This document shows positions 1 to 8,752 of a stretch of 64,000 bases of DNA, one piece after another. The notes under the pieces were generated by a model. It was not told where the DNA came from. It saw nothing but the letters and a program-made list of their open reading frames with translations, and searched no databases. Position 1 is the stretch's first letter, and each line of letters starts with the position of its first letter. The position numbers were made by a program, and so were the translations under genes. This stretch comes from Mucilaginibacter sp. L3T2-6 (GTDB taxonomy: Bacteria; Bacteroidota; Bacteroidia; Sphingobacteriales; Sphingobacteriaceae), in NCBI RefSeq assembly GCF_030519355.1, contig NZ_JAUMKC010000006.1:186001-250000 (forward strand), read 5' to 3'.

Positions 1-211
1 AAAGCAGTTCGGTTAAACAATCCGGATTATCGGCGAAGCCATAAATTTCGGTGCGGTTACATGTTGAGAGTATAAAAAAGCTGTCGACACCATAATCAGG
101 CGCGGAATTTATAATTTTTGAATATTGATCGGTGTTAATGGCAAACCTGCCTCGCATTTCGCCATCGCTTTTTTTATAATTAATCCCTGCAACAAAAAAA
201 TTAGTAAGCAT
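1..211 (-). CDS. hemA: Glutamyl-tRNA reductase, N-terminal part (runs off left edge)
   Basis: Reduces glutamyl-tRNA to glutamate-1-semialdehyde, the first step of the C5 haem pathway. The minus strand reads MLTNFFVAGINYKK and then the family signature STCNRTEIYG, which holds the catalytic cysteine, so identity is clear although only about 70 residues are inside the window. ATG at 211 is chosen. An in-frame ATG at 232 is also possible. One at 303 is unlikely because the promoter box inferred at 275-282 would lie inside the gene. Its operator links haem supply to the low-oxygen regulon that also contains hemN and the haem-rich cbb3 oxidase. Confidence 0.9.
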   Translation of the reverse strand, partial: MLTNFFVAGINYKKSDGEMRGRFAINTDQYSKIINSAPDYGVDSFFILSTCNRTEIYGFADNPDCLTELL

Positions 212-274
212 TAACGGGTGCGCAACTATCATCGGTTTTAAATATCGCTTTTCGCTTGAAAAAAATTCACGGCG

Positions 275-339
275 TAAAAGTGGCGTTCCAGATAATTTTT
301 CATGCTGATAACGGTCATATCAGGAAATGACCATCGTCA
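275..339 (-). promoter_or_regulatory. Fnr-like operator (328-339) and -7 box (275-282) for hemA
   Basis: Operator TGACCATCGTCA fits TGAY-N4-RTCA. On the minus strand CACTTTTA begins at 282, 51.5 bp from the dyad centre at 333.5. This is the same spacing as at five other promoters in the window. A further GGTCAT/ATGACC inverted pair (313-332) overlaps the site. Confidence 0.65.
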
Positions 340-373
340 CAATTTTTGCCATTTGTCTGATATGCGCCGATTG

Positions 374-438
374 TGACAAAGGTCATTTGCAGGATTGACA
401 TTTATCATTCAGGAACCGGCTGCCGCTGAACAATTTTG
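374..438 (+). promoter_or_regulatory. Fnr-like operator (374-385) and -7 box (431-438) for the LOG-family gene
   Basis: Operator TGACAAAGGTCA is followed by CAATTTTG, whose first base is 51.5 bp from the dyad centre (379.5). Transcription would begin near 443, just before the ATG at 454, which supports that start over the upstream in-frame TTG at 436. Confidence 0.7.
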
Positions 439-453
439 TACAAAAAGCTTTCA

Positions 454-1173
454 ATGACCAAATCCGAAATTATATTCCTTGATGGGCCTCATTCCCGCCT
501 TAAAGAACTGAAGTTTACATTCGAAACCATGTGGGAGCTTGTAAAAGGGTTTAGGGCATTGCACTTTATCGGGCCATGCATAACAGTGTTCGGTTCGGCC
601 CGTTTTCGTGAGGATCACCCATATTATCAACTTACCCGAGAAGCGTCAGCAGCATTTGCAAAGCTTGGATTTACCATATTAACCGGCGGCGGGCCTGGCT
701 TAATGGAAGCCGCCAACCGCGGCGCCAAAGATGTAAACGGCAAGTCGGTGGGGTGTAACATCGAGTTGCCGAAAGAGCAGCTCCCAAATAAGTACCTTGA
801 TAAATGGGTTTCTGTTAAGCACTTTTTTTTGCGTAAAATTCTTCTGGTTAAGTATTCGTTTGCGTTTGTGGTAATGCCGGGTGGTTATGGCACTATGGAC
901 GAATATTTTGAGGCCCTGACACTTATTCAAACACGTAAGATTGAAAATTTTCCCGTCATTATTTTCGGTAAAGAATATCACAAAGAACTATTACAGCATA
1001 TTGAGCTGATGCGGCAAAATGACACCATCGGGCAAAATGATAACCGTTTGTTTTTGGTTACCGATGATATTGAAGAGGCTGTGGCGCTGATTAAAGAAAA
1101 AAGTATAAAGCAGTATGGGCTTAAACCCAAAAACCCTGTTAAACCATTTAAATGGTTGTTTGAACATGACTGA
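454..1173 (+). CDS. LOG-family (TIGR00730) nucleotide 5'-monophosphate phosphoribohydrolase
   Basis: This Rossmann-fold protein of 239 residues belongs to the LOG ('lysine decarboxylase-like') family, whose characterised members release free bases from (cytokinin) nucleoside monophosphates. Both family signatures are present: GGGPGLMEA at residues 78-86 and PGGYGTMDE at 142-150. The ATG at 454 is preferred to an in-frame TTG at 436, because the TTG lies in the inferred -7 box. The gene stands alone between its operator and a terminator hairpin at 1219. The family is certain. The substrate, and why it should be controlled by oxygen, are unknown. Confidence 0.85.
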   Translation: MTKSEIIFLDGPHSRLKELKFTFETMWELVKGFRALHFIGPCITVFGSARFREDHPYYQLTREASAAFAKLGFTILTGGGPGLMEAANRGAKDVNGKSVGCNIELPKEQLPNKYLDKWVSVKHFFLRKILLVKYSFAFVVMPGGYGTMDEYFEALTLIQTRKIENFPVIIFGKEYHKELLQHIELMRQNDTIGQNDNRLFLVTDDIEEAVALIKEKSIKQYGLKPKNPVKPFKWLFEHD

Positions 1174-1218
1174 TTAAGGAACCTGTCTGAATAAACATCC
1201 ATTATACCAATCAACTGC

Positions 1219-1250
1219 ACGGGTGCGCCTGTAATGGCGCATCCGTTTTT
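1219..1250 (+). terminator. Rho-independent terminator after the LOG-family gene
   Basis: An 11-bp stem (ACGGGTGCGCC paired with GGCGCATCCGT, one G-T pair) closes a six-base loop and is followed by a T run. Confidence 0.7.
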
Positions 1251-1283
1251 AGAAGGCAGTATGTATTCAATCATACCAGACTG

Positions 1284-1326
1284 TGATACCTGTCATTATT
1301 TAAACAACTGGATCGCCCCAACTTTA
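1284..1326 (+). promoter_or_regulatory. Fnr-like operator (1284-1295) and -7 box (1319-1326) for the LDT-like/ADH pair
   Basis: TGATACCTGTCA has its dyad centre at 1289.5. CAACTTTA begins 29.5 bp further on, the shorter of the two spacings used in this window, which implies the site is centred near -41.5. Confidence 0.65.
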
Positions 1327-1344
1327 CATAGTTAAATTAAGACT

Positions 1345-2712
1345 ATGACAAGTATAACGAAACAGGTTAAAAATGCACTTTTACTAATAATGCTCCCACT
1401 GCTATCTATGGCGGCGTTGGCTGGCTTGCCTGCGGGGCAATCATTTGCCGCATCATTACACAAGACCCCGAACGCCGATACTACAGTTACAACAGCGATT
1501 AGAGAGCTACTTGCAGATAATAAGCCGAACCTAAAAATATACTTTCCCGAATCGGTAAAACGGTTCTACCGGCAAAGGGACTTTGCACCGGGCTGGGTAA
1601 ACCCGCAGAACCGTGATCAAAAAACGTGGGAGTCGATGATGCTACTGGATTGTGTGCTACAGTACGGCCTTGCACATGCAGATTATCATCCGGCAGATAT
1701 TATATACTCCCGCCTTCACGATATCCTGGAACGACCAGCAACTGTTAGCAGCGCCGGCAAGGCACAATATGATATCCTGCTTACCGATGCGATGATTACT
1801 TTTATCAATCACCTGCATTTCGGTAAACTTAATCCCGATTTTCCGGCCAAAAAGATAGACCGAATGACTGCGGACTTCCGGGCAGACATTATTTTGGCGA
1901 ACGCATTACAGCAGCGTGATTATACAAGGGCAATTTTAGATGTTCAGCCGAAAACAAAGGAATACGAAGATTTACAGCGGCGCATGCATTTGCTCGAAGG
2001 TGTTTACCAGGGCGATTGTTACGAGATACCCCAGGCCGAAATAAGGAAAATCGCCATAAACATGGAACGCCTGCGCTGGATGAATATCGACGGCGGTTCC
2101 TACATACACATCAATATCCCTTCATTCACTCTTAAATTTCATCGTCCCGATATGGTGTATGAATTTAAAATTGTGGCGGGGAAGCCGGCTACTCCAACCC
2201 CGGTAGTAACAAATTCAATAACTTATTTCACCGTTGGTTATAAACGCAGGCCCGGCAATATGCCAGGATTGCGGATAAATAAAGAAAACGAATACCAGGG
2301 AAATAATACAATAAACAATTACACCTTACGCGGAACCCAACCTGGCGCCATATTTTTTTGGCAGGCTAACAACAAAGGAATAACCTTACTGGGGCTGGGC
2401 AAGGCGAAGATGCCTGTAAACAAAGCCCAGGCTATTACTGACGGGACAATTAAAATAGAAAATGGCAGAAAACTGGCCGCCCTTTTGCTTGAAAATGATA
2501 AAACCGCGGCACGAATAAAAGAGATGCAGACAGCCCTTAATGCCGGACAAATGAAAAACTTTATGTTACAAACACCGGTGCCGTTAAGGATAACTTATAT
2601 AACCTGCGAAATGAAGGATGGGGTATTGGTAACCTATCCCGATGTATATAATAAGGATAAGAAACTCGAAATGGCGTTATATAACACTAATCAGGCCTTA
2701 ACCATGCGTTAG
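1345..2712 (+). CDS. YcbB-like L,D-transpeptidase homologue lacking the catalytic Cys
   Basis: A 455-residue exported protein with an N-terminal hydrophobic signal (residues about 10-36). It has the YcbB/LdtD layout: an alpha-helical scaffold region (about 50-230), then INMERLRWM and the YkuD-type domain to about 440. In active enzymes the domain ends in SHGCIRV with the nucleophilic Cys. The matching stretch here reads TDGTIKI (365-371), so His and Cys are replaced by Asp and Thr. The upstream His loop is also absent. No other Cys sits near this motif. The fold is recognisable, but cross-linking activity is unlikely; a binding or scaffolding role is inference. It shares its oxygen-type promoter with the alcohol dehydrogenase that follows. 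Confidence 0.7.
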   Translation: MTSITKQVKNALLLIMLPLLSMAALAGLPAGQSFAASLHKTPNADTTVTTAIRELLADNKPNLKIYFPESVKRFYRQRDFAPGWVNPQNRDQKTWESMMLLDCVLQYGLAHADYHPADIIYSRLHDILERPATVSSAGKAQYDILLTDAMITFINHLHFGKLNPDFPAKKIDRMTADFRADIILANALQQRDYTRAILDVQPKTKEYEDLQRRMHLLEGVYQGDCYEIPQAEIRKIAINMERLRWMNIDGGSYIHINIPSFTLKFHRPDMVYEFKIVAGKPATPTPVVTNSITYFTVGYKRRPGNMPGLRINKENEYQGNNTINNYTLRGTQPGAIFFWQANNKGITLLGLGKAKMPVNKAQAITDGTIKIENGRKLAALLLENDKTAARIKEMQTALNAGQMKNFMLQTPVPLRITYITCEMKDGVLVTYPDVYNKDKKLEMALYNTNQALTMR

Positions 2713-2761
2713 TAAGGCGTGCGCGGTACTACTATATCTGCGGGTTACTAATACGTATAAT

Positions 2762-3766
2762 ATGCCAGCACAACTAATGAATGCAATGGTGCTCGAAAAA
2801 CAGCAGCAGCACCTGGTTCATAAAATATTACCGGTACCTGCTCCTGATGCCAGCCAGTTGCTTATTAAAGTTATGGCCTGCGGCATTTGCCGGACGGACC
2901 TGCATATTATTGATGGCGACCTGACCAGCCCGAAACTGCCTTTAATACCAGGGCACGAAATTGTGGGTAAGGTTACTGGTATAGGTAAACACGTTACTGG
3001 GTATGCTCTTAATGATATAGTTGGTATTCCATGGGTGGGGCATACCTGCGGGAAATGTAAATTTTGCAAGGCCGGTAAAGAAAATCTTTGCGATAATGCG
3101 CTGTTTACCGGTTACACCATTGATGGCGGATTTGCCGAATACACCGTTGCAGATGCCCGCTTCTGCTTTCCGCTCAGTTTGGAGCAAAGCAAGCCGGGTG
3201 CTGCACCATTGCTCTGTGCCGGGTTGATCGGTTACCGGTCGTACCGCATGATTAATAAAGATGCTCGGAACATAGGCATTTATGGCTTTGGCGCCGCCGC
3301 TCATATTTTAACTCAAATTGCTGTCGCACAGGGTAAAAGCATTTATGCCTTCACAAGAGAAGGCGACAAGGCCTCCCAGGCTTTTGCATTAAAAATGGGC
3401 GCCTGTTGGGCAGCCGGTAGCGATGCGGTTGCGCCGCTAAAACTGGATGCGGCCATTATATTTGCCGCGGCCGGAGAATTAATACCAAAGGCTTTGCGTG
3501 ATGTTGACAAAGCAGGTGAAGTGATTTGCGGAGGGATACACATGAGCCCAATACCCTCTTTTTCATACGATATATTATGGCAGGAGCGGTGTGTGCGATC
3601 GGTAGCAAATTTAACCAGGGATGACGGTTTAAGTTTTTTTAAAACCATAGATAAAATTCCGGTTCATACTGAAACGGAGATTTTTGAATTGCGGCAAGCC
3701 AATCATGCTATCGAAAAACTACGATCCGGCAGGATTAATGGCGCCGCTGTTTTGGTGATGGACTAA
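2762..3766 (+). CDS. Zinc-dependent alcohol dehydrogenase (AdhP-like)
   Basis: Medium-chain NAD(P)-dependent alcohol dehydrogenase, 334 residues. Catalytic zinc ligands are visible at Cys43 (CGICRTD) and His65-Glu66 (GHE). The structural zinc site is C96, C99, C102 and C110. The nucleotide-binding turn GIYGFGAAAH lies near 182. It starts 49 bp after the transpeptidase-like gene with no promoter seen between, so it is probably read from the operator at 1284. The context (phosphoketolase, acetate kinase, lactate dehydrogenase) points to disposal of reductant when oxygen is short. The natural substrate cannot be read from sequence. Confidence 0.87.
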   Translation: MPAQLMNAMVLEKQQQHLVHKILPVPAPDASQLLIKVMACGICRTDLHIIDGDLTSPKLPLIPGHEIVGKVTGIGKHVTGYALNDIVGIPWVGHTCGKCKFCKAGKENLCDNALFTGYTIDGGFAEYTVADARFCFPLSLEQSKPGAAPLLCAGLIGYRSYRMINKDARNIGIYGFGAAAHILTQIAVAQGKSIYAFTREGDKASQAFALKMGACWAAGSDAVAPLKLDAAIIFAAAGELIPKALRDVDKAGEVICGGIHMSPIPSFSYDILWQERCVRSVANLTRDDGLSFFKTIDKIPVHTETEIFELRQANHAIEKLRSGRINGAAVLVMD

Positions 3767-3784
3767 TTACAACCTTGTTTAAGC

Positions 3785-3803
3785 AAGCCATTCCAGGCTT
3801 TTT
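3785..3803 (+). terminator. Weak hairpin terminator after the ADH gene
   Basis: A 5-bp stem AAGCC/GGCTT with a six-base loop is followed by TTT. The stem is short, so termination may be partial. Confidence 0.35.
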
Positions 3804-3882
3804 CATTGTCCTTAGGTTCTATCGCTTACTACCGGGGCTGCCTTAACCCTTGCCCTTGCTGTTCAACGGTCACTTAATAAGG

Positions 3883-3925
3883 TGACGACGGTCATTACCC
3901 GGATGGCCGTATTTAAGCAATTTTA
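3883..3925 (+). promoter_or_regulatory. Fnr-like operator (3883-3894) and -7 box (3918-3925) for the USP operon
   Basis: TGACGACGGTCA (centre 3888.5) lies 29.5 bp before CAATTTTA. A second GTCAC half-site at 3869-3873 forms a wider inverted repeat with the left half. Confidence 0.65.
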
Positions 3926-3955
3926 CTTCAGCAAATAAATTCAAAGAACAGCAAA

Positions 3956-4816
3956 ATGAAGAATGTACTTATTGCAACCGATTTTTCAGCCAATGCAAAA
4001 CACGCTGCCTTATACGGATACAGGCTGGCGCAGCGGCTTAAAGCCAACGTTACCTTGTGTAATGCATTTTTAGTACCCTCAGAGATGCCGGAGGCAGGCA
4101 TGGTTGCATGGCCGCTGTATGAATATGATGAATTGGTTGAAGAAAATGCCAATATGCTTAACAAACTGAAAGCTGAAATGGAGCGATCTGTCGACTCAGA
4201 AGTTTTTAAGCCGTTTGTGCATTGCAGGAGCGAAATGGGCCCTGTCATTAGCGTGTTAACAGACCTGGTAGCGAGCGAAAATATTAAACTCACAGTAATG
4301 GGCACGCATGGCAATAATGGCTTAAGCGAATTTGTAATAGGCAACCACAGCCGCAGGATGATTAACGACACCACTGTGCCTTTACTGCTTGTACCTGCGC
4401 ACGCAAAGATGGGCAGCATCAAAAAGATAGCCTTCGCTACCGACTTTAAGCAACCCGCGAAAGATCTCGATTCAATCTATGATTTAATTGCGTTGATACG
4501 TCCGCTCAATGCTGAGCTATTGATCACCCATATTCAGGATGACAAAGAAGCCAACCCCGAATTAAAAAAGCAAATCGACGCTTTTATGACCGAGATTTCC
4601 AACAAGGCAGATTATCCTGCTATTTATTACCGGGTTGTAAAAGACCATAAAGTAGAAAATGGATTAGAGTGGGTTTATGAGCATGGCCATATTGATATAT
4701 TGGCTATGGTGCACCGTAAGCATAATTTCCTGGAGCGGCTGGTGCCTGGCAGCTTTACACAAAAAGTGGCACGGGAGATAACTATACCTCTATTAGTCAT
4801 TCCGGCAAAAGATTAG
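3956..4816 (+). CDS. Tandem-domain universal stress protein
   Basis: Cytoplasmic protein of 286 residues with two Usp domains (about 1-145 and 155-286). Both begin with the usual beta strand and Asp (VLIATDFSA, KIAFATDFK). The first keeps the ATP-binding pattern GTHGNNGLSEFVIGNHS. In the second this loop is degenerate, as is common in tandem USPs. It is first in a likely operon with the SDR gene (6 bp gap) and the VIT-type transporter. Tandem USPs are often induced by hypoxia, and the operator upstream agrees with that. Its partner is unknown. Confidence 0.88.
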   Translation: MKNVLIATDFSANAKHAALYGYRLAQRLKANVTLCNAFLVPSEMPEAGMVAWPLYEYDELVEENANMLNKLKAEMERSVDSEVFKPFVHCRSEMGPVISVLTDLVASENIKLTVMGTHGNNGLSEFVIGNHSRRMINDTTVPLLLVPAHAKMGSIKKIAFATDFKQPAKDLDSIYDLIALIRPLNAELLITHIQDDKEANPELKKQIDAFMTEISNKADYPAIYYRVVKDHKVENGLEWVYEHGHIDILAMVHRKHNFLERLVPGSFTQKVAREITIPLLVIPAKD

Positions 4817-4822
4817 CATAGA

Positions 4823-5575
4823 ATGAACAGGCTTAAAGATAAAGTGGCCATAGTTACTGGCGCAGCCGGTGGTATTGGCGAAGCCATAGCCAGGTTATTT
4901 GCGGAAGAAGGAGCCAAAGTGCTGGCTACCGATGTACAATATAACAAACTGGGGGCTTGGGTGAATGAAGCTAAGAACGCAGGTGCACAAATTGAATTTG
5001 CAGAGCTTGATGTAACCGCCCGTGACGATTGGGGGGCGGTGATAGCAAAAGCCATCCTGCTGTTTGGCAAAGTGGATATTCTGATCAATAACGCCGGTAG
5101 ATATTACCCCGGAACGGCTACCGAAAATATCACAGTGGAAATATGGGACAAAATAATCGCCATCAACCTAACAGGTGCATTTAATGGCACACAGTTGGTT
5201 TTACCGCATATGCGGAAAGCGCGGGGCGGGTCGATCGTTAACATATCATCGATTGCAGGGCTTGTCGGAGGTAATGGACCTGCATATACCGCATCAAAAG
5301 GCGCATTACGCCTGCTTACCAAAGATAACGCAATTGAGTTTGCCAAAGACAATATCCGGGTCAATTCAATTCATCCCGGCGGGGTGCTTACCCCTATGAC
5401 GGAATTTATTACTGCCGACGAACATTCCGAAGAGATTATAAAGAACATGTGCCCGATGGGCCGGATAGGTACTCCTGCGGAAATAGCTTATGGAGCGCTG
5501 TACCTGGCCTCCGATGAGGCATCATATGTAACCGGCTCTGAGTTGGTAATTGATGGCGGTCTGACGGCCCGATAA
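4823..5575 (+). CDS. Classical short-chain dehydrogenase/reductase
   Basis: NAD(P)-dependent Rossmann oxidoreductase of 250 residues. Visible motifs are the cofactor loop TGAAGGIG (12-19), NNAG (89-92), the catalytic Ser in ISS (about 142), and Y155-x3-K159. The C-terminal YVTGSELVIDGG is typical of FabG-like members. Asp37 after the second strand (ATDVQ) suggests NAD rather than NADP. The substrate cannot be assigned. It follows the USP gene by 6 bp and was probably transcribed with it. Confidence 0.87.
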   Translation: MNRLKDKVAIVTGAAGGIGEAIARLFAEEGAKVLATDVQYNKLGAWVNEAKNAGAQIEFAELDVTARDDWGAVIAKAILLFGKVDILINNAGRYYPGTATENITVEIWDKIIAINLTGAFNGTQLVLPHMRKARGGSIVNISSIAGLVGGNGPAYTASKGALRLLTKDNAIEFAKDNIRVNSIHPGGVLTPMTEFITADEHSEEIIKNMCPMGRIGTPAEIAYGALYLASDEASYVTGSELVIDGGLTAR

Positions 5576-5613
5576 CTAAAAGTTGCGTACCTTTATGCAT
5601 CAATTAGTTATAA

Positions 5614-6303
5614 ATGCACAAGGAAACTCACGTAAAAAGTTCTGAAACCATCCGGGATATAGTTATCGGCATGTCCGATGGCTTAACGGTGCCGTTTGCG
5701 CTAGCCGCGGGATTAAGCGGCGCCGTAAATTCATCTTCAATTGTGATGACAGCCGGCATTGCCGAAATTGTTGCGGGCTCAATTGCCATGGGGCTTGGTG
5801 GTTTTCTTGCCGGACGTACGGAAGCAGATCATTATAATTCGGAATTGAAACGAGAATACGAGGAAGTAGACCGTGTGCCCGAGCAGGAAAAAGCGGAAGT
5901 ACGCGAAGTGTTTGCGGATTTCGGTATCTCGCAGGAACTCCAGTTTCAAATTGCCGAGGAAATGGCAAAGGACAAAGATAAATGGGTTGATTTTATGATG
6001 CGCTATGAATTGGGCCTGGAACAACCCCAGGAAAACAGGGCCACAAAAAGCGCCCTGACCATCGGAGCTTCTTATGTGGTGGGCGGTATAATCCCCCTTT
6101 CCCCTTATGTGTTTATCGGCAATTCAACAGTAGCACTATATTATTCATGTGCTATAACACTGATCTGTTTGTTTGTGTTCGGATATTTTAAGAGCAAATT
6201 AACAGGTCAGGAACCTTTAAGCGGCGCCATAAAGGTTGTTGTGATAGGGACGCTGGCTGCTGCAGCGGCGTTCGGTATGGCTAAATTGATTAATGGAAAT
6301 TAA
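5614..6303 (+). CDS. VIT1/CCC1-family Fe(II)/Mn(II) transporter
   Basis: Membrane protein of 229 residues with five expected helices. The pattern RDIVIGMSDGLTVPFAL, then GSIAMGLGGFLAGRTEADHY, is characteristic of the VIT1/CCC1 family. A charged Glu-rich cytoplasmic segment (about 75-130) is the family's metal-binding domain. The family moves Fe(II) or Mn(II) out of the cytoplasm. A rise in ferrous iron under low oxygen would fit its place behind the USP operator, but that link is inference. It ends just before a bidirectional terminator. Confidence 0.87.
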   Translation: MHKETHVKSSETIRDIVIGMSDGLTVPFALAAGLSGAVNSSSIVMTAGIAEIVAGSIAMGLGGFLAGRTEADHYNSELKREYEEVDRVPEQEKAEVREVFADFGISQELQFQIAEEMAKDKDKWVDFMMRYELGLEQPQENRATKSALTIGASYVVGGIIPLSPYVFIGNSTVALYYSCAITLICLFVFGYFKSKLTGQEPLSGAIKVVVIGTLAAAAAFGMAKLINGN

Positions 6304-6313
6304 TTGTGAGCAT

Positions 6314-6353
6314 AAAAAAGCGGCGCCTCAAAAACTGAAGCCCCGCTTTTTTT
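6314..6353. terminator. Bidirectional terminator between convergent genes
   Basis: AAAAAAGCGG and CCGCTTTTTTT flank an inner GC/GC stem. The A-tract and T-tract serve both the VIT-type gene (+) and the phosphoketolase operon (-). Confidence 0.8.
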
Positions 6354-6357
6354 AAAG

Positions 6358-8748
6358 TCAGCTCCACTTCCAGTTCTTTATTTCCGGCATATCTTCACCA
6401 TTCTCACATATGTAGACTTTATGCGCGATCAATTTATCCTGTAATTTTTGTTTCAGATGAACCCCTTTACTGCCGGTTTGCGGAAGGCGGTCAATAGCAT
6501 CCATTACCAGGTGAAAACGGTCCATCTCGTTCAGCACGGTCATATCAAAGGCCGTGGTTACGGTACCCTCTTCCTTGTATCCCCTTACATGTATATTTGC
6601 ATTATTGGCCCGGTTATAGGTAAGCCGGTGGATAAGCCATGGGTAACCGTGAAAGGCAAATATCACCGGCTTGTCCCTGGTGAATAATGCGTCGAATTCC
6701 AGGTCGCTTAATCCGTGCGGATGCCCGGACTGCCGTTCAAGCTTCAACAGATCGACGACATTAATAACCCTGATCTTTAATTCAGGCAAATCCTCCCGGA
6801 GTATCTTTACGGCTGCCAATGTTTCCAGCGTGGGCACATCGCCGCTGCAAGCCATAATCAGATCAGGTTCGCAGTCCTGGTCGTTACCGGCCCATTCCCA
6901 AATCCCTATGCCTCGGGTGCAGTGGTCAACGGCTTCGTCCATGGTGAGCCATTGCGGCGATGGATGTTTACCGGCAATAATAACATTTACATAGTGCCGG
7001 CTGCGCAGGCAGTGGTCCATTATCGATAATAAACAATTGGCATCAGGGGCCAGGTAAACACGAACGATCTCCGACTTTTTATTAATGACATGGTCCATAA
7101 AGCCCGGGTCCTGGTGCGTAAAGCCATTATGATCCTGTCTCCACACCGTCGAGGTTAACAAAATATTTAATGAAGCTATTTTGCGGCGCCACGGAATCTC
7201 AAGCGTCATTTTCAGCCATTTGGCGTGCTGGTTAAACATGGAATCGATGATATGAATAAAGGCTTCATAACAATTAAATATGCCGTGTCTGCCGGTCAGC
7301 AAATAGCCTTCCAGCCATCCTTCGCACTGATGCTCGCTCAGCATCTCCATTACACGGCCTGAGGGGGCCAGGAATTCGTCATTCGGGTCAACTTCGGCGT
7401 CCCATTGGCGGTTGGTTACGGTAAACACTTCTTCCAGGCGGTTCGAGACTGTTTCGTCGGGCCCGAATATTCTAAAATTATGGTTAGCCTGATTGAGCTT
7501 AATAACATCGCGCAGAAACCGTCCGGCAACATGTGTATCGCCTTCGCCCATGCTGCTGCGAACTGGTTTCTCTAAACCGTAATTTTTGTAGTTTGGTAGT
7601 AGCAGATCCTTCAGCAACAGGCCGCCGTTGGTGTGTGGGTTAGCACTCATTCGGCTATCTCCTTCAGGTGCCAATTTTGTTATTTCGGGTAAAAGTTTAC
7701 CGCGCTCGTCAAATAATTCTTCTGGCTTATAGCTTTTCATCCAGGCCTCTAAAAGCTGCAGATGTGTTTCGGGTGATGATGCTGTAACAGAGAGCGGTAT
7801 CTGGTGCGACCTGAACGTGCCTTCAATTTGTTTATTGTCTACCATCTTAGGGCCTGTCCATCCCTTTGGCGAGCGCAATATGATCATTGGCCAGCAATGC
7901 TCCGTTCTTTGAACGTTCTCCCTCGCTTCGAATTTTATTTGTTTAATTCGGTCGATGGCGTAGTCAAGAGCTGCTGCCATTAACCGGTGCATTTTACCGG
8001 GTTCAGAACCTTCGACAAAAATCGGATTCCAGCCATAGCCTCTGAACAAGTGATCAAGTTCGTGATGCGGTATCCTTGCTAAAACAGTTGGGTTTGATAT
8101 TTTGTAGCCGTTTAAATGAAGGACCGGCAATACCACCCCGTCGGTCAAAGGATCTAAAAATTTATTTGAATGCCAGGCTGTAGCCAAGGGACCTGTTTCT
8201 GCTTCGCCGTCGCCAACTACGCAAGCAGCTATTAAATCGGGGTTGTCAAAAACAGCGCCGAAAGCATGACTAAGCGAATAACCCAATTCGCCCCCTTCGT
8301 GCATTGAGCCTGGCGTTTGCGGCGAGGCGTGACTTGAAATTCCGCCCGGATAGGAAAACCGGGTAAATAATTTTTTAAGGCCGCTTTCATCCTGGGTTAT
8401 TTCGGTATATATTTCGCTATAAGTGCCTTCAAGATAACTGTTGGCTACAACAGCCGGGCCGCCGTGCCCGGGGCCCGATATATAGAGCATATCCAGGTCG
8501 TGTTGTTTAATTATCCGGTTTAAATGCGCATAAATAAAATTTTGACCAGGTGTAGTGCCCCAGTGACCTAATTGCATGTTTTTTATATGTGCCAATTCTA
8601 GCGGTTGCTTTAACAGGGGGTTATCACGCAGATATAATTGCCCTACCGACAGATAATTTGCGGCGCGCCAGTAGGCATCTATCCTGTTTACCGCTTCCTG
8701 CGACAGAGGCTCTTCCTCCATCAAAAGGTTTTCGCCATTTGTATTCAT
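6358..8748 (-). CDS. xfp: Xylulose-5-P/fructose-6-P phosphoketolase
   Basis: Thiamine-diphosphate enzyme of 796 residues, full length for the family. It cleaves xylulose-5-P or fructose-6-P with phosphate to acetyl-phosphate plus an aldose phosphate. Seen directly: the N-terminal [12 protein letters not shown], the GPGHGGP loop, the ThDP motif [16 protein letters not shown], and [12 protein letters not shown]. It lies 4 bp after acetate kinase in the same operon, so acetyl-P can be turned straight into ATP and acetate. The ATG at 8748 is used; a second ATG nine codons later is also possible. The operon is driven by the Fnr-like site at 10035. Confidence 0.96.
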   Translation of the reverse strand: MNTNGENLLMEEEPLSQEAVNRIDAYWRAANYLSVGQLYLRDNPLLKQPLELAHIKNMQLGHWGTTPGQNFIYAHLNRIIKQHDLDMLYISGPGHGGPAVVANSYLEGTYSEIYTEITQDESGLKKLFTRFSYPGGISSHASPQTPGSMHEGGELGYSLSHAFGAVFDNPDLIAACVVGDGEAETGPLATAWHSNKFLDPLTDGVVLPVLHLNGYKISNPTVLARIPHHELDHLFRGYGWNPIFVEGSEPGKMHRLMAAALDYAIDRIKQIKFEARENVQRTEHCWPMIILRSPKGWTGPKMVDNKQIEGTFRSHQIPLSVTASSPETHLQLLEAWMKSYKPEELFDERGKLLPEITKLAPEGDSRMSANPHTNGGLLLKDLLLPNYKNYGLEKPVRSSMGEGDTHVAGRFLRDVIKLNQANHNFRIFGPDETVSNRLEEVFTVTNRQWDAEVDPNDEFLAPSGRVMEMLSEHQCEGWLEGYLLTGRHGIFNCYEAFIHIIDSMFNQHAKWLKMTLEIPWRRKIASLNILLTSTVWRQDHNGFTHQDPGFMDHVINKKSEIVRVYLAPDANCLLSIMDHCLRSRHYVNVIIAGKHPSPQWLTMDEAVDHCTRGIGIWEWAGNDQDCEPDLIMACSGDVPTLETLAAVKILREDLPELKIRVINVVDLLKLERQSGHPHGLSDLEFDALFTRDKPVIFAFHGYPWLIHRLTYNRANNANIHVRGYKEEGTVTTAFDMTVLNEMDRFHLVMDAIDRLPQTGSKGVHLKQKLQDKLIAHKVYICENGEDMPEIKNWKWS

Positions 8749-8752
8749 ATTA

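Noticed and set aside
301..303. Upstream in-frame ATG as start of hemA
   Set aside because: It lies upstream of the inferred -7 box at 275-282, so the transcript would not contain it. Starts at 232 or 211 fit better.
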